Part shown: piece by piece, positions 9,025 to 17,691 of the stretch
Layout: every line of letters begins with the position of its first letter
How positions within the stretch are numbered: position 1 is the first letter of the stretch
NCBI GenBank assembly: GCA_050290865.1
Contig: JBNKIW010000003.1
Span: 1 to 64,000, forward strand
Source: JARRLC01 sp050290865
GTDB lineage: Bacteria; Pseudomonadota; Alphaproteobacteria; Rhizobiales; Rhodomicrobiaceae
Direction: 5' to 3'
Length of the DNA stretch: 64,000 nt
The notes under the pieces: generated by a model
Told to the model about the DNA's origin: nothing
What the model saw: only the letters and a program-made list of their open reading frames with translations
Database searches by the model: none
Program-made: the position numbers and the translations under genes

Positions 9025-9095
9025 CGGCACACCCCGCAGAAAATCCTGTGAGCACGTGCCGCAAGTGGGGCAGGATTTTCTGCGGGGCGTACTGG
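9025..9095. repeat. Palindromic repeat element related to the cluster at 23.3-23.6 kb
   Basis: A perfect 17-base inverted repeat (CCCCGCAGAAAATCCTG at 9032-9048 and its complement at 9071-9087) surrounds a 22-base core containing GCACGTGCCGC. On the minus strand the element starts with AGTACGCCCCGCAG, and 23 of its first 24 bases match the left arm of the element at 23489-23562. It lies four bases after the reductase stop codon. It could also act as a transcript-end hairpin, though no T-run follows. Confidence 0.75.
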
Positions 9096-9164
9096 TTGCA
9101 CGGGGTGCCGCTTCGAAGAACGCTGACGCACGGAAAGCCGGGCATGCACCGAACCGCTGTCCGG

Positions 9165-9500
9165 TCAGCGCAGGTAATACGCCAACCCGTACAGCGCAAC
9201 TCCGCCCACGATGAAGAGAAGGCCGATCAGACCCAGCACCGGCGCGATGAATTGGCCGGCAACGTTGGTTCCCAGCCGCCGCACCTTGCCGAGATGGGTT
9301 TCCGCCGAGCCGATCTCGCCGAGCCGCTGCTCGATGTCCGTCGGTGTCGCCGCCGTGCGTCTGCCGCGCAGGACCTGCCACGCCGAACAGAGCAGCATTT
9401 CCTTGAAGTCGTAGCGCGAGGCTATCGCGCGGCACACATAGCCGATCGCGATGAGAACGGTGCCGGATACGAGATAGATCGCGGTCGCCCCAAGCTCCAT
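9165..9500 (-). CDS. Small two-helix membrane protein of unknown function
   Basis: About 111 aa if started at the ATG at 9500, which has a GGGGGG run nine bases upstream. An ATG at 9509 directly abuts that run and is less likely. The protein has an N-terminal transmembrane helix (ELGATAIYLVSGTVLIAIGYV), a polar cytoplasmic or periplasmic section with many Arg/Glu, and a C-terminal helix (FIAPVLGLIGLLFIVGGVALYGLAYYLR). I recognise no family. It points toward the reductase, with the palindromic repeat between them. Confidence 0.6.
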   Translation of the reverse strand: MELGATAIYLVSGTVLIAIGYVCRAIASRYDFKEMLLCSAWQVLRGRRTAATPTDIEQRLGEIGSAETHLGKVRRLGTNVAGQFIAPVLGLIGLLFIVGGVALYGLAYYLR

Positions 9501-9699
9501 TGCAGCCATCCCCCCGAAATACGCGGCAACTGTGCCATTTTTCGAGGCAGCGCAAGCGCAATACCCCGAGCGGACACCGACCATATCCCACGCTACCGGC
9601 GCTGGCCAGGGTATTCATCGCTGCGTTTTGCGCGGGCGCGCGCGCCATCGACTCCGCCGCGGCATGCTTGACCGTTGGCGAATGATCGGGATGCGCCCC

Positions 9700-10188
9700 C
9701 TACTTCCTCGCGCCTTTCGCTGCCGGGCGTCCGCGCTTGGCGCCACCCTTGGCTGCCTTCGAAGTCGACACCGAGGAAGCGGCTTCCATCTGACGGCGCT
9801 GGCCCAACCCCATCGTCTTCGCAAGCTCCGAACGCGCTGCCGCGTATGCCGGTGCGACCATCGGGTAGTCACGCGACAGGCCCCACTTCTCCCGGTATTC
9901 CTCGGGGGACATGTCGTAGTGCGTCCGCAGGTGCCGCTTCAGGGATTTGAACTTCTTGCCGTCTTCGAGACAAATGATGTAGTCATTCGTCACGGACTTC
10001 TTGATAGGAACGGCGGGCTTCAGTTCCTCCTTCACTGGTTCAGCCCCATGAACCGCAACTTTATTCAGAGCTGCGTAAACAGAGCTGATCAGGTCAGGAA
10101 CCTGCTCATATACGAGCGTATTGTTTGCCACATAAGCCGAAACGATATCGGACGTGAGCGAAGTTATGTCGAGTTTGTCGGCGTCCAC
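9700..10188 (-). CDS. mucR: MucR/Ros-family transcriptional regulator
   Basis: A 162-aa zinc-finger-like DNA-binding protein of the MucR/Ros family, global regulators of exopolysaccharide, motility and virulence genes in alphaproteobacteria. The finger CLEDGKKFKSLKRHLRTHY (73-91) fits the Ros spacing, but the second ligand is Asp76 rather than Cys, with His86 and His90 retained. This Cys-to-Asp change is known in members that bind DNA with altered or no zinc. The flanking MSPEEYREKWGLSRDYPMVAPAYAA is the family signature. The C-terminus is a Lys/Arg/Ala-rich tail (KGGAKRGRPAAKGARK). The AT-rich upstream region may hold its own binding sites. Confidence 0.93.
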   Translation of the reverse strand: MDADKLDITSLTSDIVSAYVANNTLVYEQVPDLISSVYAALNKVAVHGAEPVKEELKPAVPIKKSVTNDYIICLEDGKKFKSLKRHLRTHYDMSPEEYREKWGLSRDYPMVAPAYAAARSELAKTMGLGQRRQMEAASSVSTSKAAKGGAKRGRPAAKGARK

Positions 10189-10438
10189 AGGCGTGCTCCT
10201 GAGTTATGATGAGGCGACGTGTCTATCGATAAGCATGTGTCCGCTCGGAGGAGCGCCACATATATCAAGGCATAGCCACGCAATAGTTAACAATATTTCA
10301 ATTCGCGCAAGCTCATAGTGATAAGGGACCCGAAAAACGCATGTACTGCGATCATTTTGCATCGCGCCGTAAACGGATCATCTTCATTCCCATGAGTGCC
10401 GCGGCACGATGGGATAGCAAAAAGGGGGGGCTGACGGC
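10189..10438. promoter_or_regulatory. AT-rich divergent control region between mucR and the sugar dehydrogenase
   Basis: This 250-base gap contains AT-rich tracts with many TA steps (ACATATATC at about 10258-10266, GTTAACAATATTTCAATT at about 10286-10303), the kind of sequence MucR-type proteins favour, and MucR family members are commonly autoregulated. That these are binding sites is inference from composition and position. Confidence 0.35.
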
Positions 10439-11701
10439 ATGACGACACCGCGGGGGACCGCAACCATGATCGTTGCACTGCTTCTCGCCTGTTCATGCAA
10501 CCCCGCGGCGGCGCAGATCGCTCCGGACAAGCTCCCGCCGCTGCAAACCGCGAATGCTGCGAGCACTGCGGAAATCGTGCCGCAACGCGGCGGCCGGGCG
10601 GACAGGATCGTCAGAACACTCCGCCGCATCAAGCTGCCGCCGGGCTTCAGGATCTCGGCCTATGCCATCGTGCCCGACGCGCGCCATATGGCGGTGAGCA
10701 AAGACGGTGGCATGGTCTTCGTGGGTACCTACCGGAGCAAGGTATGGGCGGCGACGGATCGGGACCACGACCACAAAGCCGATGAAGTGAGGGCGTTCGC
10801 GCCAGCCGTGCGCTTTCGGATCCCGAACGGTGTCTGCTTCGCCCCCGATGGCGCGCTTTATGTCGCCGAGTTGAACCGCGTGCTGGTCTTTCCCGCGGCG
10901 GAAACAACCTACGCGAAACCTGATGTCCCCGCCTTCATCGTCGTGAAGCAGGGCGAACTGATCCCGGCTTCAGAGGAATCCCGCGGCCACGCCGCGCGCG
11001 TCTGCCGTATCGGGCCGGACGACAAGCTCTATATCGCGATCGGTCAGCCCTACAACGTGCCGCCGCGCGGCAAGCTCGCGCTGTATGACCGGCTGGGCAT
11101 CGGCGGCATCATCCGCATGGACCGCGACGGCACGAACCGCGACGTCTTCGCGCGCGGCATCCGCAATTCGGTGGGCATGGCCTTCAATCCGGCAGACGGC
11201 GCATTGTGGTTCACAGACAATCAGGTGGACGGCATGGGCGATCTGATCCCACCCGGTGAGCTCAACCGCGCGAGCGGGCCGGGGCGGCATTTCGGTTTTC
11301 CATGGTATGGCGGCGGAACGGTGCGCACGAAGGAGTACAGTGGCGGCGAGCCGCCCAAGGGAGCCGTCCCGCCGGAAGTGGAGATGGACGCGCACGCCGC
11401 CGACCTCGGGATGACGTTCTACACCGGCGCAATGTTTCCGGCGCGTTATCGTGGCGGCATATTTTCTGCACAGCATGGTTCGTGGAACCGGACGAAGCCG
11501 ATCGGCGCGCGGGTGATGTTCACGGCGGTGAAGAGCGACGGCAGCGCGGGCGAGAGCAGCGTTTTCGCGGAGGGCTGGCTCGACGAGACGACTGGCAAAT
11601 ACAGCGGACGCCCCGTGGATGTCGCGCAGTTGCCGGACGGTTCGCTGCTGGTGTCGGACGATTTCGCCGGTGCAATCTACCGGATCACTTATGAGCCGTG
11701 A
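10439..11701 (+). CDS. Secreted PQQ-dependent sugar (sorbosone/glucose) dehydrogenase-like protein
   Basis: A 420-aa exported beta-propeller of the GSDH/sorbosone dehydrogenase family. The N-terminus is a signal peptide (MIVALLLACSCNPAAAQ), with cleavage most likely after PAAA; an alternative lipobox reading LLAC is weaker. Family features include LPPGFRISAYAIVPDARHMAV, PNGVCFAPDGALYVAEL, the ARGIRNSVGMAFNPADGALWFTDNQVDGMGD block and the late SAQHGSWNR and GRPVDVAQLPDGSLLVSDDFAGAIYRI motifs. Relatives oxidise sugars or sugar-derived aldehydes in the periplasm with PQQ; the substrate is not predictable. An internal ATG at 10466 would shorten the signal region. It converges on infB. Confidence 0.87.
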   Translation: MTTPRGTATMIVALLLACSCNPAAAQIAPDKLPPLQTANAASTAEIVPQRGGRADRIVRTLRRIKLPPGFRISAYAIVPDARHMAVSKDGGMVFVGTYRSKVWAATDRDHDHKADEVRAFAPAVRFRIPNGVCFAPDGALYVAELNRVLVFPAAETTYAKPDVPAFIVVKQGELIPASEESRGHAARVCRIGPDDKLYIAIGQPYNVPPRGKLALYDRLGIGGIIRMDRDGTNRDVFARGIRNSVGMAFNPADGALWFTDNQVDGMGDLIPPGELNRASGPGRHFGFPWYGGGTVRTKEYSGGEPPKGAVPPEVEMDAHAADLGMTFYTGAMFPARYRGGIFSAQHGSWNRTKPIGARVMFTAVKSDGSAGESSVFAEGWLDETTGKYSGRPVDVAQLPDGSLLVSDDFAGAIYRITYEP

Positions 11702-11744
11702 GCGCTGTTCTCCTGAACCAACGCTTCCGTCCGGGAAAACCCGC

Positions 11745-11771
11745 TCATGGCCAGACAGCGCTTGGCCATGA
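11745..11771. terminator. Inverted repeat in the convergent gap, possible bidirectional terminator
   Basis: A perfect 9-base inverted repeat, TCATGGCCA (11745-11753) and TGGCCATGA (11763-11771), with a nine-base loop, lies between the convergent sugar dehydrogenase and infB genes. There is no T-run on either side, so termination without Rho would be weak. Confidence 0.4.
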
Positions 11772-11801
11772 TGCGGTGTGCCCCGGTGTGGACGCCATAT
11801 C

Positions 11802-14468
11802 TCAAAGCTGGCGCTTCACTTCCTCGACGCGGAAGCATTCGATCAGATCGCCGCGGCGTATATCCTGATAGTTCTCGAAGGCCATGCCGCATTCCTGCCC
11901 TGCCTGCACCTCTTTGACTTCGTCCTTGAAGCGCTTGAGCGTGGAAAGCTTGCCTTCGTGAATAACGACGTTGTCGCGGATGAGGCGAACGTTGGCACCG
12001 CGTTCGACGCGGCCGTCGGTTACGCGGCAGCCCGCGACATTGCCGACCTTGGTGATGTTGAACACCTCCAGGATCTCCGCGTTGCCGAGGAACGATTCAC
12101 GCAAGGTGGGCGCGAGCAGGCCGGACATCGCCTGTCTGATGTCGTCAACGAGATCGTAAATGATGTTGTAATAGCGGATCTCGATACCGGACCGTTCCGC
12201 CAGCTCCTTCGCCTGCGCGTTGGCGCGGACATTGAAGCCGACAATGGCGGCGGTCGACGCTGAAGCCAGCGACACGTCGGACTCGGTGATGCCGCCCACG
12301 CCGGTATGGACCAGGCGTGCCGCCACCTCCTCGTTGCCGAGCTTCTCCAGCGCGGAGCCAATGGCTTCCACCGACCCCTGCACGTCACCCTTGATAATGA
12401 GCGGGAACTCCTTCTTGCCCGCCTCGCTGAGCTGGCTCATCATCTGTTCGAGCGAGCTGCGCGAGCCGGTGCCGCCAGCCTTCAGGTCGCGCAGTTTGCG
12501 GACGCGGTATTCCGTGAGCTCGCGGGCGCGGGCTTCGTTTTCCACCACGGCGAACTGATCGCCTGCTTCCGGCGCGCTGTCGAAACCGAGGACTTCCACC
12601 GGCACCGACGGCCCCGCCTCGGCGACATGCTCGCCCTGGTCGTTGATCAGCGCACGGACGCGGCCCCAGGCACGGCCCGCCACCACGACCTGTCCCACTT
12701 TCAGCGTGCCGCGCTGAACGAGCACTGTACCCACCGGCCCGCGGCCGCGCTCCAGCTTGGCTTCGATGACCACGCCTTCAGCCGGGCGGTTCGGATTGGC
12801 TTTCAGTTCCAGGACTTCGGCCTGGAGGCTGATGATTTCCAGGAGTTTGTCCAGATTGGTCCGGGCTTTCGCCGAGACTTCGATTTCGAGGGTGTCGCCG
12901 CTCATGCTCTCCACGACGATCGAATGCTGGAGAAGCTCGGTGCGCACCCGCTGCGGATCGGCGTCGGGTTTGTCGATCTTATTGATGGCGACGATCAGCG
13001 GCACGCCGGCGGCCTTGGCGTGGTTGATGGCTTCCACCGTCTGCGGCATGACGCCGTCATCGGCGGCCACGACGAGCACCACAATATCGGTGGCCCTGGC
13101 GCCGCGCGAGCGCATGGCCGTGAACGCGGCATGGCCCGGCGTGTCGATGAATGTGATGGGCGCGCCGGATACGGTGCAGACCTGATAAGCGCCGATATGC
13201 TGCGTGATCCCACCGGCCTCACCCGCCACGACATTGGTCTGGCGCAACGCGTCCAGCAGCGAGGTCTTGCCGTGGTCGACGTGCCCCATGATCGTGACGA
13301 CGGGAGCGCGCGCTTCCATGTCCACCTCCAGATCGTCGGTGCCGATGAACCCTTCCTCGACGTCGGCTTCAGAAACGCGCTTCACCATGTGACCGAATTC
13401 GGTGGTGACGAGCTCCGCGGTGTCGGCATCGATCACGTCATTGATCTTGTGCATCTGTCCCTGTTTCATCAGGAATTTGATGACGTCGACAGAGCGCTCC
13501 GCCATGCGGTTGGCTAGTTCCTGAATGGTGATGACCTCGGGAAGCTGCACCTCACGAATGATCTTCTTGCGGGGTTCAGCCGAGCCAAGAGCCTGCTTCT
13601 TCAGGCGTTCGCGCTGACGGCGGAGCGAGGCGAGCGAGCGCTCGCGCTGACCTTCGTCCAGGGCGTTGGTGATGGTGAGCTTGGCACGTCCGCGGCGGTC
13701 TTCCTCGGCCTTCTTGACCGGCGTTGCGACCTTCCCCTTCTTGGCGCGGAGATCGACACGGCCGCGGGCGGCGGCGGCCTCCTCCTCCTCGCGGGTACGG
13801 ACACGGGGCGCGGCCGCGCCTGCGGCGCCTGCTGTCTCGGCAGGCTTCGTCGCAGCGGCACGTCCGGCCGGCACGGTCGTGGCCTTTTTCGCTTTTTCGG
13901 CGGCGGGCTTGGCTGCGGGCGCTGCCTGCGCGGATGCGACTGGCTCCCCGGCCTTTTCGGCGGGCGCAGGGGCAGGCTCCGCTGGCGCTTCTTCCGCGGC
14001 GCGTTTGGCTTCTTCCTCGCGGCGCTTGGCCTCTTCCTCGGCCTTCAGCACGGCTTCTTCGGCACGGAGGCGTTCGGCTTCCTCGCGCTCGCGGTTCTCG
14101 ATCTCCGCCCGCTTGCGGGCCTCGATCAGCGCTCGTGCCCGGGCATCCACTTCGTTCGACGACAACTGGCGAAGCACGTTGCGCGACTTTTCGGGGGCCG
14201 CCGTCTCGGCAGCCGCCGGGCGCTTCTTGTTCGACGCGCGCTGGGGCTGCTTCGCCGGTTCGCGCGGCTCGGCCGGAACCGTGGCCACCGCTTCCTGCAT
14301 CGACAGTGGTTTCTTGCTGCGCTTCTTCTCGACCACGACCGATTTCGACCGGCCATGGCTGAAGCTTTGGCGGACGTGGCCAGACTCGACCGTCCGTTTG
14401 ACGTTCAAAGTCATGGTCTTGCGTCCGGCAGTTGCAGTCTTGTCCTGGGGCTCTTTCGTTTCGCTCAT
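11802..14468 (-). CDS. infB: Translation initiation factor IF-2
   Basis: GTPase that delivers initiator tRNA to the 30S subunit, 888 aa. The N-terminal 300 residues are Ala/Glu/Lys-rich and variable, as in other alphaproteobacteria. The IF2_N-like region (ITIQELANRMAERSVDVIKFLMKQG) precedes the G domain with G1 GHVDHGKT (about residue 393), G3 DTPGH and G4 NKID. The C-terminal domains end GMAFENYQDIRRGDLIECF, the usual finish. Its start overlaps the stop of the ylxR-like gene by four bases, so it is translationally coupled in the rimP-nusA-ylxR-infB operon. The usual downstream rbfA and truB are absent here; the next gene is convergent. Confidence 0.97.
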   Translation of the reverse strand: MSETKEPQDKTATAGRKTMTLNVKRTVESGHVRQSFSHGRSKSVVVEKKRSKKPLSMQEAVATVPAEPREPAKQPQRASNKKRPAAAETAAPEKSRNVLRQLSSNEVDARARALIEARKRAEIENREREEAERLRAEEAVLKAEEEAKRREEEAKRAAEEAPAEPAPAPAEKAGEPVASAQAAPAAKPAAEKAKKATTVPAGRAAATKPAETAGAAGAAAPRVRTREEEEAAAARGRVDLRAKKGKVATPVKKAEEDRRGRAKLTITNALDEGQRERSLASLRRQRERLKKQALGSAEPRKKIIREVQLPEVITIQELANRMAERSVDVIKFLMKQGQMHKINDVIDADTAELVTTEFGHMVKRVSEADVEEGFIGTDDLEVDMEARAPVVTIMGHVDHGKTSLLDALRQTNVVAGEAGGITQHIGAYQVCTVSGAPITFIDTPGHAAFTAMRSRGARATDIVVLVVAADDGVMPQTVEAINHAKAAGVPLIVAINKIDKPDADPQRVRTELLQHSIVVESMSGDTLEIEVSAKARTNLDKLLEIISLQAEVLELKANPNRPAEGVVIEAKLERGRGPVGTVLVQRGTLKVGQVVVAGRAWGRVRALINDQGEHVAEAGPSVPVEVLGFDSAPEAGDQFAVVENEARARELTEYRVRKLRDLKAGGTGSRSSLEQMMSQLSEAGKKEFPLIIKGDVQGSVEAIGSALEKLGNEEVAARLVHTGVGGITESDVSLASASTAAIVGFNVRANAQAKELAERSGIEIRYYNIIYDLVDDIRQAMSGLLAPTLRESFLGNAEILEVFNITKVGNVAGCRVTDGRVERGANVRLIRDNVVIHEGKLSTLKRFKDEVKEVQAGQECGMAFENYQDIRRGDLIECFRVEEVKRQL

Positions 14469-15136
14469 GCCTGTTCCTGTTCCGGCGAATCCGCCACGGG
14501 TGCGGCTTCCGGATGTGTTCCCACATAGGTTCTCAGCCGCTCAACCGACCAGAGGAATTTCTGACCGGCACCACCGCCATCCGCGATGGCGGCGTGCATT
14601 ACGTTTGTTCTTCCAAGCGCCGCGCTGACCTCTGCCGAGGTGAAGCATACCACGGGCGCTGTTTCTCTGGTTGTCTGCCCCGACCGTCCTGCCGCTATGC
14701 GGTCCAGCTTGCGCTGTCCGTCCGCGCTGGCGTCACTCGCATGGAGGAGGACGACCCGGTTCCGCCCGTTCAGCGCCTTCTCGACTTTCGCAAATCCTGC
14801 CACGACGCACCCTGCCTTATTGGCCATGGCCAAGTCCTGCAGAGCGGCACGGCGTAAGAGAACTTCGACGGCTCCCCCCAGATCCGGATCGACACTGACG
14901 GACTGGCGGAACCCGCGGGTGAACACCCTCTTCCGGACGGCTTCGGCAACGGCTTCGCGTGTTGCCGTAATCCAAACGCCGCGTCCGGGGAGCTTTCTCC
15001 TGAGATCGGCGACGACCCGGCCTTCCGGATCGAGAACGAAGCGCAAAAGTCCATCTTCCTGGCCGCGCCTGCGCTCCAACGCGCAGCTTCGGACAGGTCT
15101 CGCCTTATTCTTAGCCTCTTCGTACAAAAAATTCAC
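14465..15136 (-). CDS. YlxR (DUF448) RNA-binding protein with L7Ae-like domain
   Basis: A 223-aa protein of the nusA-infB operon. The N-terminal DUF448/YlxR domain (about 10-90) shows RSCALERRR, LLRFVLDPEGRVVADLRRKLPGRGVWIT and the basic VRKRVFTRGFRQ. The second domain (about 95-205) resembles the L7Ae/L30e fold (ALQDLAMANKAGCVVAGFAKVEKAL and the late SAALGRTNVMHAAI). This fusion is typical of alphaproteobacteria. The canonical YlxR start RxCxxxR is conserved near the N-terminus. It is thought to bind RNA or the ribosome; a precise role is not established. The stop overlaps infB, and nusA lies about 75 bases upstream. Confidence 0.92.
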   Translation of the reverse strand: MNFLYEEAKNKARPVRSCALERRRGQEDGLLRFVLDPEGRVVADLRRKLPGRGVWITATREAVAEAVRKRVFTRGFRQSVSVDPDLGGAVEVLLRRAALQDLAMANKAGCVVAGFAKVEKALNGRNRVVLLHASDASADGQRKLDRIAAGRSGQTTRETAPVVCFTSAEVSAALGRTNVMHAAIADGGGAGQKFLWSVERLRTYVGTHPEAAPVADSPEQEQA

Positions 15137-15210
15137 TAATTCTGTTTGTGGTCCGGCGACCGAAGCCGCCGAGCTGTTCCCTTGACGACACAGAGTGACT
15201 GCAAATTTCG

Positions 15211-16872
15211 TTACGAGGCAGCCTGATCCGCCTCCGTTTCCTCATCTTCCGCAGCAGCCTCCGCTTCCTCATCTTCCGCAGGCGCCTCGGGCTCTGGCTC
15301 TGGCTCGGGTTCCGGCTCAGGCTCGATCCAGCCCGCCTTGACACGGGCATCGAGGATCATGTGCTCAGCGTCCTCGCGGCTCACATCGAAATCTTCGAGG
15401 AAGCCCTTGTGCCGGGTGACCGAGCCATCCTTCTTCTCGTTCCAGCCGGCCAGATCGTCCGTCGCGCAGTCGGCGAAATCCTCCAGGGTCTTCACGCCGT
15501 TCTCACCCAGCGCGACGAGCATGGTGGTGGTCAGCCCGGTGACGGCCGAGAGATCGTCGGCGACGCCCAATTCTCGCCGCTTATTATCGAGTTCGGCCTC
15601 GCGCCGATCAATATAGTCGCTCGCGCGCTCCTGAATTTCTTTCGCCGTGTCCTCGTCGAAGCCTTCGATGGCGGCAATCTCATGCAGGTCGACGAATGCC
15701 ACTTCCTCGATGCTGCCGAACCCCTCCGATGCGAGCAGTTGCGCGATCACTTCGTCCACGTCGAGCGCGTCCATGAATGTGGCGGAGCGTTCGGCGAATT
15801 CCTTCTGGCGCCGCTCCGATTCCTCGGCCTCGGTCAAAATGTCGATGTCCCAGCCAGTGAGTTGCGAAGCGAGGCGCACATTCTGGCCGCGGCGTCCGAT
15901 GGCGAGGCTGAGCTGGTCGTCCGGGACGACGACCTCGATGCGTTCCAGATCCTCATCTAGCACGACTTTGGCGACCTCGGCAGGCGCGAGCGCATTAACG
16001 ATGAACGTCGCGGCGTCTGGCGACCACTGGATGATGTCGATCTTCTCACCCTGCAATTCGTTCACGACGGCCTGCACGCGGCTGCCGCGCATGCCGACGC
16101 AGGCGCCGACCGGATCGATCGAGGTGTCCTTGGAGACCACGGCGATCTTGGCGCGGCTGCCCGGATCGCGCGCCACCGACTTGATCTCGACCACGCTGTC
16201 GTAGATTTCCGGCACTTCCTGCGCGAACAGCTTGGCCATGAATTCCGGGCGCGTGCGCGACAGGAAGATCTGCGGCCCACGCTGCTCCCGGCGTACGTCG
16301 TAGATGAAAGCGCGGACACGATCGCCGTAACGGTAGGTTTCGCGCGGCAGCGTCTCGTCGCGCCGGATCACGCCCTCGGCACGGCCAAGATCGACGACGA
16401 CATTGCCATATTCGACGCGCTTGACCACACCGTTGCAGGTTTCGCCGACGCGGTCCTTGTATTCTTCGAACTGGCGCTCGCGCTCGGCCTCACGCACCTT
16501 CTGAACAATGACCTGCTTGGCGTTCTGCGCGGCGACCCGGCCGAAATCGAGGGGCGGCAGAGGCTCGGCGATGAAGTCGCCGATATCGGCTTCCGGGTTG
16601 CGTTTGCGGGCATCCTTCAGCGAGATCTCGATGGCGTCCTGGACCACGGTTTCCACGACTTCCAGAAGGCGCACCAGCCGGATCTCGCCTGTCTTGGCGT
16701 CGATCTCCGCGCGGATTTCGTTCTCGCTGCCGTAGCGCGATTTGGCCGCCTTCTGAATGGCGTCCTCCATGGCGGCGAGGACCAGCGTGCGATCGATGGA
16801 TTTCTCGCGCGCAACCGCGTCCGCGATCTGCAACAGTTCCAGCCGGTTTGCGCTAACGCCTTGCTGCGGCAT
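15211..16872 (-). CDS. nusA: Transcription termination/antitermination factor NusA
   Basis: A 553-aa RNA-polymerase-binding factor. Domains in order are the N-terminal RNAP-binding domain (NRLELLQIADAVAREKSIDR...), S1 domain (about 135-200), two KH domains (GACVGMRGSRVQAVVNELQGEKIDI and LSLAIGRRGQNVRLASQLTGWDIDI) and C-terminal helix-hairpin-helix repeats (about 360-500). The tail from about 515 is highly acidic with Glu-Pro repeats and two copies of an AEDEEAEA-like motif. It is the second gene of the rimP-nusA-ylxR-infB operon, starting six bases after rimP ends. Confidence 0.98.
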   Translation of the reverse strand: MPQQGVSANRLELLQIADAVAREKSIDRTLVLAAMEDAIQKAAKSRYGSENEIRAEIDAKTGEIRLVRLLEVVETVVQDAIEISLKDARKRNPEADIGDFIAEPLPPLDFGRVAAQNAKQVIVQKVREAERERQFEEYKDRVGETCNGVVKRVEYGNVVVDLGRAEGVIRRDETLPRETYRYGDRVRAFIYDVRREQRGPQIFLSRTRPEFMAKLFAQEVPEIYDSVVEIKSVARDPGSRAKIAVVSKDTSIDPVGACVGMRGSRVQAVVNELQGEKIDIIQWSPDAATFIVNALAPAEVAKVVLDEDLERIEVVVPDDQLSLAIGRRGQNVRLASQLTGWDIDILTEAEESERRQKEFAERSATFMDALDVDEVIAQLLASEGFGSIEEVAFVDLHEIAAIEGFDEDTAKEIQERASDYIDRREAELDNKRRELGVADDLSAVTGLTTTMLVALGENGVKTLEDFADCATDDLAGWNEKKDGSVTRHKGFLEDFDVSREDAEHMILDARVKAGWIEPEPEPEPEPEPEAPAEDEEAEAAAEDEETEADQAAS

Positions 16873-16878
16873 TTATCT

Positions 16879-17490
16879 TCACTCCAAATTATCGCTGCCT
16901 GGCTCCAGTTCCGCTTCCGGTTCCGCAGTCGCGGCCTGGGCCATTTTCAACAGTCTGTCGGTCAATACGAGCTTTGCCTCACCAATGAGCGCCACCGGCA
17001 GCCCGATGACCTGCGGTTCACTATACCCGTCCACCTCCATCACCAGCCGTGCCTCGCCGTTCTCGTAACCATCGAGAATGCCGCGGAAACGGCGGCGCCC
17101 GCCGATCATCTCGCGCATCTCGATCTTGGCCTCGTGGCCCGCCCAGTCGATGAAATCCGAGGGTCGCACCAGCGGCCTGTCGATGCCCGGCGTAGACACC
17201 TCCAGATGATAGCCCCCGGCGATCGGGTCATGCGCATCGAGCAGCGGCGACAAGCGCCGGCTGAGCAGCGCGCAATCGTCCACCGTCATGCCGCCTGACG
17301 GCCGGTCGGCCATGATCTGCAGCGTCACGCCGCCCGTGCCGGACATCTTCACGCGCACCAGCCGGAAACCGAGGTCTTCGAAGACCGGCTCGGCGAGCGC
17401 AGCGATACGCGCCGCCAGACCGCTTTCCTGGATGAAGCGTTCCCGCAGTTCTTCCTTGCCCGACGGATCGCCTTTGGCGGATTCAGCCAT
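16879..17490 (-). CDS. rimP: Ribosome maturation factor RimP
   Basis: Assembly factor for the 30S subunit, about 203 aa from the ATG at 17490. The frame stays open for 50 more codons upstream, but that part crosses a terminator-like hairpin and has no family similarity, so the MAESAKGDPSGKEE start is preferred. The family signature YHLEVSTPGIDRPL is present (middle of the protein), preceded by VTLQIMADRPSGGMTVDDCALLSRRLSPLLD. The C-terminal SH3-like domain continues to LIGEAKLVLTDRLL. It is the first gene of the operon and is six bases from nusA. Confidence 0.96.
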   Translation of the reverse strand: MAESAKGDPSGKEELRERFIQESGLAARIAALAEPVFEDLGFRLVRVKMSGTGGVTLQIMADRPSGGMTVDDCALLSRRLSPLLDAHDPIAGGYHLEVSTPGIDRPLVRPSDFIDWAGHEAKIEMREMIGGRRRFRGILDGYENGEARLVMEVDGYSEPQVIGLPVALIGEAKLVLTDRLLKMAQAATAEPEAELEPGSDNLE

Positions 17491-17533
17491 CGCCTTGCGC
17501 CTCGTCCCGTTCGAACGGTTGTCGAATTGCCTA

Positions 17534-17572
17534 AACAAAAAGAGCGGACCCCGGACGGGCCCACTCTTCACA
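17534..17572 (-). terminator. Terminator-like hairpin in the rimP leader
   Basis: On the minus strand a stem AAGAGTGGGCCC pairs, with a G-T pair and one A/G mismatch, with a partner ending CCGCTCTT, and is followed at once by TTTTTGTTT. It ends about 44 bases before the rimP start and about 120 bases after trmB on the same strand. It could end trmB transcripts or act as an attenuator for the nusA operon, which is known to be controlled by termination in other bacteria. Confidence 0.7.
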
Positions 17573-17691
17573 GTCGAGATGATCATGAGCGGACATAATC
17601 TAGGCGTATTTGCCCGCCCGCGCAAGACTGCGTTGCATGGCACCCGTGATTTTCACGAGCGAATTACTTAGAACCGCGCGCGGCGGCTCCG

